From positions 1 to 64,000 of the forward strand of contig UBNE01000002.1 of the NCBI GenBank assembly GCA_900466745.1: a stretch of 64,000 nt of DNA. The letters are read 5' to 3'. Every line of letters begins with the position of its first letter. The stretch's first letter is position 1. Below the pieces are notes generated by a model that was given only the letters and a program-made list of their open reading frames with translations, made no database searches and had not been told where the DNA came from. Position numbers and translations under genes: made by a program. Shown piece after piece: positions 8,101-16,731 of this stretch. The DNA is from Hyphomicrobiales bacterium. Its GTDB lineage: Bacteria; Pseudomonadota; Alphaproteobacteria; Rhizobiales; Beijerinckiaceae.

Positions 8101-9012
8101 TCAGCCCTTCCCGGCCAGCGAGACGCCGTTGAGCCCGGCGATCCAGTCCGAGATCATCGGCACATAGTCCCCGCCCCGGCCGCTGGCGACGGCGGTGGCG
8201 TAGCTGTTCTTCACCGCGTTGCCGATCGGGTTGGCGACGCCGGCGGCATTGGCGACGCCTTCCAGATAGCGCACGTCCTTGAGCGCGTTGACGAGCGTGA
8301 ACTTGTGCGCGTCGCGGTCGCGTTCCAGCACGTATTGCATGAAGGTCTGGTAGAAGCCGCAATCCATCCGGCTGCCGCGGATGACGCTGTCGAAGGTCTG
8401 CGGCGTGATGCCGATCTTCTGGCCCAGCGTCAGCGCCTCGGCATAGATCGCCGCATAGCCCATCGACAGGAAGTTGTTGATCAGCTTCATCTTGTGGCCG
8501 TCGCCGACCGGGCCGAGATGCACGATCTTCTGCGCCCAGGCCTCGCAGGCCGGCCTGATCCGCGCGAACACCTCGGGCGAGGCGCCGATCATCGCCGAGA
8601 GCTGGCCCAGCGCGGCTTGCGCCGGCGTGCCGCCGAGCGGCGCGTCGGCGAGGTGCAGCCCCGCCTCCTCGAGCTCCGCCGCGAGCCGGACGGTGACGGT
8701 CGGGTCCGAGGTCGAGCAGTCGACGACGACCGTGCCCGGCCGCGCTCCGGCGACGATGCCGTTCTCGCCCTTCAGCACCTCCTCGACCTGCGCCGAGCCG
8801 GTGACGCAGAGGAAGATGATGCTGGAGCGCCGCGCCAGATCGGCCGGGGTCCTGGCCTCGACGGCGCCGGCCGCGACCAGCTCCTCGACCGGCTTGCGGT
8901 TGCGGTGCCCCATCACCGTCAGCGGAAAGCCTTTCGCGACGAGATTGGCGGCCATGCCCTGGCCCATGAATCCGACGCCGATGAAGCCGATCGATTCCCT
9001 GGCAGCGCTCAT
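8101..9012 (-). CDS. NAD(P)-dependent beta-hydroxyacid dehydrogenase
   Basis: 303 aa from the second of two ATGs (9018 and 9012), because CTGGAG sits at proper distance from the second. It has the 3-hydroxyisobutyrate dehydrogenase family layout: Rossmann motif GFIGVGFMGQGMA at the N-terminus, the DAPLGGTPAQA substrate segment (usually DAPVSGG), and GDGHKMKLINN with the catalytic lysine, then the all-helical domain. Such enzymes oxidise 3-hydroxyacids or reduce semialdehydes (HIBADH, tartronate semialdehyde reductase). The gene is divergent from a LacI-family regulator, which probably controls it. The substrate is unknown. Confidence 0.85.
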   Translation of the reverse strand: MSAARESIGFIGVGFMGQGMAANLVAKGFPLTVMGHRNRKPVEELVAAGAVEARTPADLARRSSIIFLCVTGSAQVEEVLKGENGIVAGARPGTVVVDCSTSDPTVTVRLAAELEEAGLHLADAPLGGTPAQAALGQLSAMIGASPEVFARIRPACEAWAQKIVHLGPVGDGHKMKLINNFLSMGYAAIYAEALTLGQKIGITPQTFDSVIRGSRMDCGFYQTFMQYVLERDRDAHKFTLVNALKDVRYLEGVANAAGVANPIGNAVKNSYATAVASGRGGDYVPMISDWIAGLNGVSLAGKG

Positions 9013-9051
9013 TTTCATATTCTCCAGCTTGTCTGTATGACTATGCCAATG

Positions 9052-9065
9052 GGAGAGTTCTCTCC
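9052..9065. promoter_or_regulatory. Candidate LacI-family operator
   Basis: GGAGAG-TT-CTCTCC is a perfect palindrome in the 107-bp space between the divergent dehydrogenase and LacI regulator genes. Position and symmetry fit an autoregulatory operator of the adjacent repressor; this is inference. Confidence 0.5.
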
Positions 9066-9119
9066 GGCACGGATGGCTTCAGGACGCATGACGACGCTCG
9101 CCCTCGATACGGACCGGCG

Positions 9120-10178
9120 ATGACCGCCGGCGACTCGTCCCCGCCCAGTTCGGCGTCTGCCGTCGGCCGCAGCCGCGTCACCCTTCAGATCATCGCCGAC
9201 CGCCTGTCCGTCTCGACCGCGACGGTTTCGCTGGCCCTGCGCGATTCCCCGCTGGTGGCGGAGGCGACGCGCCAGAGGGTGCGCGAGATCGCGCGGGAAA
9301 TGGGCTACAGCTACAACCGCAGCGCCGCCGCCCTGCGCACCGACCGCACCAACATCATCGGCGTCGGCTTCCACGACATCACCAACCCCTATTTCGCCGA
9401 GCTTCTCTCGGCGATCGAGGCGACCATCGCCGATTTCGGCCGCTCGCTGCTGCTCGGCACCTATGCCGAGGATCTGCAGCGGCAGGAGCGCGTGCTGAAC
9501 TCGCTGGCCGAATACAGGCCCGACGGCATGATCCTCTGCCCGGCCGGCGGCAGCACGGCCGAGAGCCTGCGCCATCTCGTGGCGACCGGCATCCCCATCG
9601 TCCAGCTCTCGCGCGAGATTCCCGAGCTCGGCCTCGACTTCGTCGGCTCCGACGACCGCCACGGCATCCTGCAGGCGATGGAGCACCTGATCGGGCTCGG
9701 CCACCGGCGCATCGCCTTCCTCTGCGCCAATGAGGGCATCTCGACCGGGCGCAACCGCTACCATGCCTATCGCGAGGCGCTGGCCCGGCACGGCCTGCCG
9801 ATCGACCCGGCGCTGATCTATTTCTCCTACGGCACGCGCGAGAACGGGCTCAAGGGCATCCAGCAGGTGCTCGACGCGGCCGAGCCGCCGACCGCGGCCG
9901 TCTGCATGAACGACCTCGCCGCCTTCGGCGCCATGCTCGGCCTGCGCCATCGCGGGCGCGAGGCCGGCACCGACTTCGCGCTGATCGGCTGCGACGACGT
10001 CAAGGAGGCGGCGCAATGGTATCCGGCGCTGACCACCATCCACAATTTCCAGAACCGGATGGGCGCGAAATCGGCCGAGTTCCTGCTCCAGCGCATCGCC
10101 GAGCCGGCCGCGCCGCAGAAGCGGCTGCTGCTGACGCCCGAACTGGTGCTGCGCGGGACGACCTGCCCGCCCCGCTGA
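9120..10178 (+). CDS. LacI-family transcriptional regulator
   Basis: 352 aa. Residues about 18-70 form the LacI helix-turn-helix and hinge (VTLQIIADRLSVSTATVSLA, then YSYNRSAAALRT); the rest is a periplasmic-binding-protein-like sensor domain (IIGVGFHDITNPYFAELLSA, GLGHRRIAFL, AVCMNDLAAFGAM, IGCDD). Members bind a sugar or related metabolite and release a palindromic operator. It is divergent from the hydroxyacid dehydrogenase at 8101 and convergent with a second dehydrogenase at 10183, beside a carbohydrate ABC importer, so it probably controls part of this locus. Confidence 0.9.
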   Translation: MTAGDSSPPSSASAVGRSRVTLQIIADRLSVSTATVSLALRDSPLVAEATRQRVREIAREMGYSYNRSAAALRTDRTNIIGVGFHDITNPYFAELLSAIEATIADFGRSLLLGTYAEDLQRQERVLNSLAEYRPDGMILCPAGGSTAESLRHLVATGIPIVQLSREIPELGLDFVGSDDRHGILQAMEHLIGLGHRRIAFLCANEGISTGRNRYHAYREALARHGLPIDPALIYFSYGTRENGLKGIQQVLDAAEPPTAAVCMNDLAAFGAMLGLRHRGREAGTDFALIGCDDVKEAAQWYPALTTIHNFQNRMGAKSAEFLLQRIAEPAAPQKRLLLTPELVLRGTTCPPR

Positions 10179-10182
10179 CCCG

Positions 10183-11088
10183 CTAGGCATCGTTCGCGGG
10201 CCTGGCGTTGAGGGCGCGATAGGCGCGCACCACCTGGGAATCGTCGCGCGCGCCATGGCCCAATCCCGAGGCGGCGAGGAACATCTGATGCGCCGCCGCC
10301 GCCAGCGGCAGGGCCGCCCTGGCGGCCCGCCCGGCATCGAGCACGATGCCGAGATCCTTGACGAAGATGTCGACGGCGCTGGCCACCGCCGGGTCCGGCT
10401 CCTGCATGCGCGGCCCGCGATCCTTCAGCATCCAGGACGAGGCGGCCGAGCCGCCCATGATCTCGAACAGCAGGCGCCCGTCGATGCCGGCCTTCTCGGC
10501 CAGCGACAGCGCCTCGGCGGCCACCGCGATATGGACGCCGGCCAGGAGCTGGTTGACGGTCTTCACCGTCGCACCCTGCCCCGGCTTCTCGCCGACATGG
10601 AAGACCTTGTCGCCGAGCGCGTCGAGCACCGGCTTCGCCCGCGCGAAGCTCACGGCCGGCGCGCCGACCATGATGGTCAGCGTCCCGCCGCGCGCGCCGT
10701 TGACGCCGCCGGAGACCGGCGCATCGACGAAATGCCGCCCCGTCCGCGTCACCTCGGCGGCGATGGCCTCGGCCTCGTCCGGCGGGCAGGTCGCCATCAG
10801 GATCACCGTCGCGCCGGGCGCCAAAGCCGCGAGCGCCCCGGCCTCGAACAGCACGGCACGCGCCTGCGCCGCGTTGACCACCATCAGCAGCAGGGCATCG
10901 GCGCCGGCCGCCGCCTCGGCCGCGCTGGCGGCGGCCGCGCCCCCTGCCGCCACGAGCGCCTCGCGCGCGGCCTCGCGCATGTCGAAGCCGGTGACGCGGA
11001 ACTGCCGCCTGACAAGGTTCCCGGCCATCGGCGCGCCCATCGCGCCGAGGCCGATGAAGGCGATGGTGGAGATCGGACGGTCAGGCAT
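10183..11088 (-). CDS. Beta-hydroxyacid dehydrogenase, L-threonate dehydrogenase-like
   Basis: 301 aa from an ATG at 11088 (an upstream in-frame start would add 16 unlikely residues). Motifs: AFIGLGAMGAPMA for NAD(P), DAPVSGG for substrate, and GQGATVKTVNQLLAG with the catalytic Lys. The helix after it (HIAVAAEALSLAEKAGID) recalls LtnD/YgbJ, which oxidise L-threonate or D-erythronate. The LtnK kinase and OtnC-type decarboxylase that complete that pathway are not in the window, so the substrate stays open. It is the last gene of the importer cluster, 99 bp behind the second permease. Confidence 0.82.
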   Translation of the reverse strand: MPDRPISTIAFIGLGAMGAPMAGNLVRRQFRVTGFDMREAAREALVAAGGAAAASAAEAAAGADALLLMVVNAAQARAVLFEAGALAALAPGATVILMATCPPDEAEAIAAEVTRTGRHFVDAPVSGGVNGARGGTLTIMVGAPAVSFARAKPVLDALGDKVFHVGEKPGQGATVKTVNQLLAGVHIAVAAEALSLAEKAGIDGRLLFEIMGGSAASSWMLKDRGPRMQEPDPAVASAVDIFVKDLGIVLDAGRAARAALPLAAAAHQMFLAASGLGHGARDDSQVVRAYRALNARPANDA

Positions 11089-11187
11089 CTGTCGGCGGCT
11101 TTCGCAGGAACGCGTGCCGGGCCCGCGGCGCGGCACGCCGGAAGTGCAGGCAGACGGCGCCGAGAAGCCGGCGCCGCCGCTGCGGCG

Positions 11188-12090
11188 TCACTCCTTCACC
11201 GCGCCCGTCAGCGAGGCGACGTAGTAGTCGACGAAGAAGGAGTAGAGGATCGCCACCGGGATCGAGCCCAGCAGCGCGCCCGCCATCAGCGAGCCCCAAT
11301 GGTAGACGTCGCCCTCGACGAGCTGGGTCAGCACCGCGACCGGCACCGTCTTCTTCTCGGCCGACTGGATGAAGGCGAGCGCATAGATGAACTCGTTCCA
11401 GGACAGGGTGAAGGCGAAGATGCCGGCCGAGATCAGCCCCGGCATGGCCAGCGGCAGGGTGATGCGCCACAGGGTCTGCAGCCGCGTCGCCCCGTCCATC
11501 ATCGCGCATTCCTCGAGCTCGTAGGGGATCGACTTGAAATAGCCGATCAGGAGCCAGGTGCAGAACGGGATCAGGAAGGTCGGATAGGTCAGGATCAGCG
11601 CCAGCGGCGAGTCGAACAGCCCGAGCTGGAAGATCAGCGTCGCCAGCGGGATGAACAGGATCGAGGGCGGCACCAGATAGGCGAGATAGATCGCGAGCCC
11701 CACATATTGCGAGCCCTTGAACTTCAGGCGCTGGATCGCGTAAGCCGCGAGCACGCTGGCGAAGAGCGACAGCGCCGTCGCCACTGCCGCGACCATCATC
11801 GTCGTCCAAAGCCATTGCGGATAGTCGGTCTGGAACAGCAGCTTGTTGATGTTCTCCAGCGTCGGCGACTTCACCCAGAACGGGTTGTTGTTCTTGTAGT
11901 CGAGCAGTTCCCCGTTCGGTTTGATCGCGGTGATCGCCATCCAGTAGAACGGGAACAGCAGCACCAGGACGAAGATCGACAGCGGCAGATAGAGCGTGAC
12001 GAAGCGCCGGGGGCCGGACGACCAGTCGATGACGCCGGTGCTTTCCTTGTCCGTCAGATGCGGGCGCTGGCTCAGGGTCTGATCAGTCAT
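11188..12090 (-). CDS. Carbohydrate ABC transporter permease (MalG type)
   Basis: 300 aa, six predicted membrane helices. The cytoplasmic EAA loop is present (ECAMMDGATRLQTLWRITLP), and the N-terminus has the short first helix and TAIKPNGELL segment typical of the second CUT1 permease. It overlaps the preceding permease gene by 8 bp, so the two are translated together and form the channel heterodimer. It follows the binding-protein and ATPase genes of the same strand. Confidence 0.92.
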   Translation of the reverse strand: MTDQTLSQRPHLTDKESTGVIDWSSGPRRFVTLYLPLSIFVLVLLFPFYWMAITAIKPNGELLDYKNNNPFWVKSPTLENINKLLFQTDYPQWLWTTMMVAAVATALSLFASVLAAYAIQRLKFKGSQYVGLAIYLAYLVPPSILFIPLATLIFQLGLFDSPLALILTYPTFLIPFCTWLLIGYFKSIPYELEECAMMDGATRLQTLWRITLPLAMPGLISAGIFAFTLSWNEFIYALAFIQSAEKKTVPVAVLTQLVEGDVYHWGSLMAGALLGSIPVAILYSFFVDYYVASLTGAVKE

Positions 12091-13039
12091 TGTCTTCCCC
12101 CTGCTGCCACTTGCGCCGGGCCAGGCCGAAATAGCTGAACAGCGTCGCCAGCACGAGGAACGGGATCATCGCCACCGCGATCGCCGCGCCCTCGCCGAGC
12201 TGGCCGCCGGGAATGCCGCGCTGGAAGGCGAGCGTCGCCATCAGATGCGTGGCATTGACCGGCCCGCCGCGGGTGATGGCGTAGACGAGCTGGAAATCGG
12301 TGAAGGTGAACAGCACCGAGAAGGTCAGCACCACCGCCAGGATCGGCATCAGCATCGGCAGCGTGACGTGCCGGAAGCGCTGCCAGGCATTGGCCCCGTC
12401 CAGCATCGCCGCCTCGTAGAGCGAGGGCGAGATCGTCTGGAGACCGGCGAGCAGGCTGATCGCGACGAAGGGGATGCCGCGCCAGATATTGGCCGCGATC
12501 AGCGACCAGCGCGCCGGCCAGGCCTGGCCGAGGAAGTCGATGTAGGTATCGCGCCAGCCGAGCACGTCGACGAGGACATAGGAGATGATCGAGAACTGCG
12601 GATCGTAGATCCACCAGAAGGCGATGGCGGAGAGCACGGTCGGCACGATCCAGGGAACCAGGATGATCGCCCGGAGCAGCGACTTGAAGGGCAGATGGTT
12701 GTTGAGCAGCAGCGCCAGCCACAGGCCGAGCGCGAACTTCCCGGCCGTCGCCACCCCCGTATAGAGCAGCGTGTTCCAGACCGAGGTGATGAACACCCGG
12801 TCGTACCAGAGCGACTCGAAATTCTCGAAGCCGATGAAATGCCCGACCCGGCCGATGCGGGTGTCGGTGAAGGCGAGCCAGATGCCGAGCCCCAGCGGAT
12901 AGCTGAGGAAGACCAGCAGGAAGCCGGCCGCGGGCAGCAGGCAGAGGAAGATCAGGAAAGGCTTATAGTCGAACAGACGCACCAGCCAGCTTTGCTGCAG
13001 GCTGTGGACGGTTCGCGATTCGGCGGCAGCAACGGCCAT
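12083..13039 (-). CDS. Carbohydrate ABC transporter permease (MalF/UgpA type)
   Basis: 318 aa with six predicted helices and the EAA motif (YEAAMLDGANAWQRFRHVTLP). The N-terminal basic tail followed by a first helix (PFLIFLCLLPAAGFLLVFL) is standard for CUT1 permeases. It lies 83 bp behind the substrate-binding protein gene, across a stable hairpin, and overlaps the partner permease. Confidence 0.92.
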   Translation of the reverse strand: MAVAAAESRTVHSLQQSWLVRLFDYKPFLIFLCLLPAAGFLLVFLSYPLGLGIWLAFTDTRIGRVGHFIGFENFESLWYDRVFITSVWNTLLYTGVATAGKFALGLWLALLLNNHLPFKSLLRAIILVPWIVPTVLSAIAFWWIYDPQFSIISYVLVDVLGWRDTYIDFLGQAWPARWSLIAANIWRGIPFVAISLLAGLQTISPSLYEAAMLDGANAWQRFRHVTLPMLMPILAVVLTFSVLFTFTDFQLVYAITRGGPVNATHLMATLAFQRGIPGGQLGEGAAIAVAMIPFLVLATLFSYFGLARRKWQQGEDND

Positions 13040-13069
13040 GGCGCCCTCGCGTTCGGATCGGCAATGTTC

Positions 13070-13092
13070 GGCCGCCGGACCTGCCGGCGGCC
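13070..13092 (-). other. Hairpin between binding-protein and permease genes
   Basis: GGCCGCCGG-acctg-CCGGCGGCC, a 9-bp perfect GC stem. No U-run follows, so it is more likely an mRNA-stabilising or attenuating hairpin than a full terminator. Confidence 0.55.
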
Positions 13093-13122
13093 GGATGTTT
13101 CCGCGTCAATGCCGGGCGGGCA

Positions 13123-14424
13123 TCAGCTCTTGTAGTAGCGCTTGGCCCGGCGCTCGGCCTCGGCGGCGGCCTCCTCCGGCGTGGCCTGGCCGGCGCAGAC
13201 GGAGGCCACCATCTGCACGGTCACATATTCGGCGTTGACCGTGCCGGCCGCCTCGTTGATCGAGCCCTTGTAGCCGCTCCAGAGCGCGCGCTCCCAGGTG
13301 TCGCGATAGATCGTGATCTTGGGATCGCTCGACCAGACCTTGCTGTCGGCATAGCCCTTGAGCGGCTGCGCCCAGTAGCCGGAGCTGCCGGTCAGCCACT
13401 TGTCGTAGTTCTCGCGCTCCATCATGAAGCGGAGATAGGCCTTGGCAGCGTTCGGGAACTTGGTGTGCTTGAACGCCATGGCGTTGATGATCAGCGCCGG
13501 CTCCGAGGGCCGCCCGAGCGGGCCGATCGGCATGGTGGCGTGGTTGAGGTCCTTGCCGATCGCCGCCGTCTTCTCGTCCTTGGAGTTCTTGATCGAGAAA
13601 TAGAGCGAGACGCCATTCTGGGTGACGCTGATTTCGCCGGCCGTCAGCGCCTTGTTGTTGCTGATGTCGAGCCAGGACAGCGTGCCCGGGATGAAGGTCT
13701 CGTAGAGCGCCTTGCCGTATTTCAGCGCCTCGATCGTCTCCTTCGAGTTGATCGCGACCTTGTTGTTCTCATCGACCATGTAGCCGCCATGGGTCCAGAC
13801 GAGCCAGTTGCAATAGGCGTTGCCGTCGCCAACGGCGTTGCCCAGCGCGAAGCCGGCCGGGTGGCCCTGCTCCTTGAGCTTGCGGCAGAGCTTGAGGAAA
13901 CCGTCGAGATCCTTCGGGAAGCTGTCGAACCCGGCTTCCTTGACGTGGGATTCGCGGTAGACGGCCGGCGCGCCGGAGGCGCCCATCGGGATCGAAACCC
14001 ACTGGTTGGTCTTGTCTTTCTTGCCGTATTTCTCGGCGATCGGATACCAGCCGCCATTGTTCTTGCCGAGGTCCTCGGCGAGGTCGGTCAGGTCGATCAG
14101 CTTGTCCGAGAAGATGTGCGGATCGTCGGCCCAGCCGACGACGACATCGGGGCCGGCGCCGGTATTGGCGGTGACCGCCGTCTGCGGGCGCAGATCCTCC
14201 CAGCCGGCATAGTCGACCTTGACCTGCACGCCGGTCGCCTTGGTGAAGGCGGCGGTGTTCTCGTCGAAGATCTGCTGGTCGAGCTCGACGAACTTGGTCG
14301 GGCGCAGCACGCGCAGCGTCGCGCCCTTCTCGATATTGGCCTGCGCGAACGCCGGCGCGAGCGGCATGGCAGCCCCGGCGGCCAGCCCGGCACCGCCGAT
14401 CAATACGTCGCGTCTGGAAATACC
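13123..14424 (-). CDS. ABC transporter substrate-binding protein, Tat-exported
   Basis: 433 aa from the ATG at 14424, chosen because GGAGGAG lies 9 nt upstream and the protein then starts MGISRRDVLIGGAGLAAGAA, a twin-arginine signal ending near APAFAQA. The mature protein is a family 1 extracellular solute-binding protein (KATGVQVKVDYAGWEDL, VVVGWADDPH, AYLRFMMERENYDKWL). It captures the sugar or sugar acid in the periplasm for the two permeases downstream. Strong hairpins flank the gene on both sides, which suggests separate control of its message level. Confidence 0.9.
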   Translation of the reverse strand, partial: GISRRDVLIGGAGLAAGAAMPLAPAFAQANIEKGATLRVLRPTKFVELDQQIFDENTAAFTKATGVQVKVDYAGWEDLRPQTAVTANTGAGPDVVVGWADDPHIFSDKLIDLTDLAEDLGKNNGGWYPIAEKYGKKDKTNQWVSIPMGASGAPAVYRESHVKEAGFDSFPKDLDGFLKLCRKLKEQGHPAGFALGNAVGDGNAYCNWLVWTHGGYMVDENNKVAINSKETIEALKYGKALYETFIPGTLSWLDISNNKALTAGEISVTQNGVSLYFSIKNSKDEKTAAIGKDLNHATMPIGPLGRPSEPALIINAMAFKHTKFPNAAKAYLRFMMERENYDKWLTGSSGYWAQPLKGYADSKVWSSDPKITIYRDTWERALWSGYKGSINEAAGTVNAEYVTVQMVASVCAGQATPEEAAAEAERRAKRYYKS

Positions 14425-14502
14425 CATGGTCACCATCTCCTCCGTAAAAGCCGCGCGGGCCTGCTTCGGGCCCCCGTCACGCATGGTCATCGCCGCAGAT
14501 AT

Positions 14503-14535
14503 GGCGCCGCCGGCAGCCTCTTGCCGGCGGGCGCC
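14503..14535 (-). other. Hairpin between ATPase and binding-protein genes
   Basis: GGCGCCGCCGGCA-gcctct-TGCCGGCGGGCGCC forms a 13-bp stem with one bulge. There is no U-run. With the hairpin at 13070 it brackets the binding-protein gene. Confidence 0.5.
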
Positions 14536-14540
14536 GCCGT

Positions 14541-15608
14541 TCAGAGACGCTTTCCGGTGGCCGCGTCGAAGAGATGGGTCACGCCGGTATCGGGCGCGAT
14601 GCCGATGCTCTCGCCGGGCTGGGCCGTGATGCGCTCGCGGAAGACGCAGGTCAGCTCCTGGCCGCCGCAGCGCACCACCACCTGCGTTTCCGAGCCCGTC
14701 GGCTCGATCACCGCCACCTCCGCCTGGATGCCGTTCGGGTCGAGCCGGACATGCTCGGGCCGGATCCCGTAGACCGCGGCCTTGCCCTCGCTCCCCGCCG
14801 GACGCTGGCCGATCGGCCAGACCAGCGGCGCGCCGCCCTTCGGGTTCTCCGCCTCGAAGCCCGCCGCCGTGATCGTCCCCTTCAGCAGGTTCATCGACGG
14901 CGAGCCGATGAAGGCCGCCACGAACAGGTTCGCCGGATTGTCGTAGAGATCGAGCGGCGCCCCCATCTGCTCGACGATGCCGTCATGCATCACCACGATC
15001 TTGTCGGCCATCGTCATCGCCTCGATCTGGTCGTGCGTGACATAGACCGTCGTCGTCTTCAGCCGCTGGTGCAGCTCCTTGATCTCGGTGCGCATCTGCA
15101 CCCGCAGCTTGGCGTCGAGATTGGACAGGGGCTCGTCGAAGAGGAACACCTGCGGATCGCGCACGATCGCCCGGCCCATCGCCACGCGCTGGCGCTGGCC
15201 GCCCGAGAGCTGGCGCGGATAGCGCTCCAGCAGATTGGTCAGCCCGAGGATCTGCGCCGCCTTGCCGACCCGCTCGTCGATCTCGCTCTTCGGCGCCTTC
15301 CTGAGCTTCATCGAGAAGGCCATGTTGTCGGCCACCGTCATATGGGGATAGAGCGCGTAGTTCTGGAACACCATGGCGATGTCGCGCTCCTTCGGCGGAA
15401 CGTCGTTCACCACCTTCGGCCCGATCCGGATCTCCCCGCCCGAGATGTTCTCCAGTCCCGCGATCATCCGCAGCAGCGTCGACTTCCCGCAACCGGACGG
15501 GCCGACCAGGATCACGAACTCGCCGTCGTCGATGTCGATGTCGACGCCGTGAATGACCTGCGTCGAACCATAGGCCTTGCGAACATCGGCGATCTGGACA
15601 GATGCCAT
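14541..15608 (-). CDS. ABC transporter ATPase, UgpC/MsmX type
   Basis: 355 aa, start at the ATG 15608 behind GGGAGGATAAGG. Walker [10 protein letters not shown] (36-44), Q-loop in [14 protein letters not shown], signature [14 protein letters not shown], Walker [17 protein letters not shown], and H in [11 protein letters not shown]; then a C-terminal OB/TOBE regulatory part ([11 protein letters not shown]). This is the energising subunit for CUT1 sugar importers. It is the first gene of the operon ATPase, binding protein, two permeases, dehydrogenase, and is divergent from a FadR-type regulator that probably controls it. Confidence 0.93.
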   Translation of the reverse strand: MASVQIADVRKAYGSTQVIHGVDIDIDDGEFVILVGPSGCGKSTLLRMIAGLENISGGEIRIGPKVVNDVPPKERDIAMVFQNYALYPHMTVADNMAFSMKLRKAPKSEIDERVGKAAQILGLTNLLERYPRQLSGGQRQRVAMGRAIVRDPQVFLFDEPLSNLDAKLRVQMRTEIKELHQRLKTTTVYVTHDQIEAMTMADKIVVMHDGIVEQMGAPLDLYDNPANLFVAAFIGSPSMNLLKGTITAAGFEAENPKGGAPLVWPIGQRPAGSEGKAAVYGIRPEHVRLDPNGIQAEVAVIEPTGSETQVVVRCGGQELTCVFRERITAQPGESIGIAPDTGVTHLFDAATGKRL

Positions 15609-15848
15609 CCTTATCCTCCCTGCGACCGTTCCCCGGATGCGCGCCAAAGCTGCGCGCATGCCGTTCTGATATCGGCTTCTTGTGACCGACTGATGCAGAC
15701 GAGGCCACGATCCCGGCGGTTGTATCCTCGTGCGTCTGGGATAAAGTCATACGATACCCGGAAGCCTGTCAAGCAGGCGCCACCCCGGGTCAGCGACCGG
15801 GGAAGCGCGCAGGTGCCGCAGGGCGAGAGGAAGGGCCGATCCATCAGG

Positions 15849-16616
15849 GTGCGCGATTTCTCGCGGCCGACGACCCTCAATGCGGACCGCCTCTTCGGCC
15901 AGGTCGCCCAGAAGCTGGCGGTCGCGATCATCAGCGGCGAGATCGGCGCCGGGGAGCTGCTGCCGAACGAGGACGCCCTGCGCGCCGACATCTCGGTCTC
16001 GCGCACCGCCTTTCGCGAGGCGGTCAAGATCCTCACCGCCAAGGGCCTCGTCGAGGCGCGCCCGAAGAGCGGCACCCGCGCCGCGCCGCGCGAGCGCTGG
16101 AACCTGCTCGACCCCGACGTGCTGTCCTGGCATTTCGAGGCCGACCCGAACGAGAAATTCATTCGCGATCTCTTCGAGTTGCGCCGTTTCGTCGAGCCCA
16201 GCGTGGCGCGGCTGGCGGCGCAGCGCCGCACCGCCGCCGACATCGCGCGCATCGAGGCGGCCCTGCGCGCGATGACCGAGAACCCGCCCTATTCCGACGC
16301 CTGCGTGCGCGGCGACCTCGCTTTCCACGAGGCGATCTTCGCCGCCTCCCAGAACGCGCCGCTGCAATGCCTGGCGAGCGCGGTGATCGCCACGCTGCAA
16401 TGGTCGATGGTGCTGAAGAAGGGCGAGGAGGAGGCCTTCGCCGACTCCCTCCCCGACCATGAGAACATCCTGCTCGCGATCATCGACCGCGACGGCGACC
16501 TCGCCGCGGTCCGCATGACCGGGCTGGTCATCGACAGCTTGAACACGACGCTCGCATCGGTGAATGTCGGCCAAGTCGAGCCCGACAAAATCGCCCGAAT
16601 AAAGCATACTAAATGA
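15849..16616 (+). CDS. GntR-family (FadR subfamily) transcriptional regulator
   Basis: 255 aa from a GTG at 15849; the frame is open far upstream, antisense to the ATPase gene, so the start is chosen by family length and is uncertain. The N-terminal winged helix (LAVAIISGEIGAGELLPNED, then SVSRTAFREAVKILTAKGLV) is followed by an all-helical FCD ligand domain (LFELRRFVEPSVARLAA, DLAFHEAIFAAS, DHENILLAI). FCD regulators usually sense carboxylates or sugar acids. It is divergent from the ABC operon and upstream of a hydroxyacid dehydrogenase, so both are likely targets. Confidence 0.87.
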   Translation: MRDFSRPTTLNADRLFGQVAQKLAVAIISGEIGAGELLPNEDALRADISVSRTAFREAVKILTAKGLVEARPKSGTRAAPRERWNLLDPDVLSWHFEADPNEKFIRDLFELRRFVEPSVARLAAQRRTAADIARIEAALRAMTENPPYSDACVRGDLAFHEAIFAASQNAPLQCLASAVIATLQWSMVLKKGEEEAFADSLPDHENILLAIIDRDGDLAAVRMTGLVIDSLNTTLASVNVGQVEPDKIARIKHTK

Positions 16617-16731
16617 TGAGAGCGCCGCTGCCGCGGGGCAGGCCGTTTCAAGGACGGGCTGCCGCGCTATCCTCTGCGGCAACGCCTGAATTCAATCGAT
16701 TCGCAAAGACCGAATCATCGCAATCACGGAT

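Noticed and set aside
14574..15848. Upstream extension of the FadR-type regulator frame
   Set aside because: It is antisense to the ABC ATPase gene and would give a protein far longer than the family.
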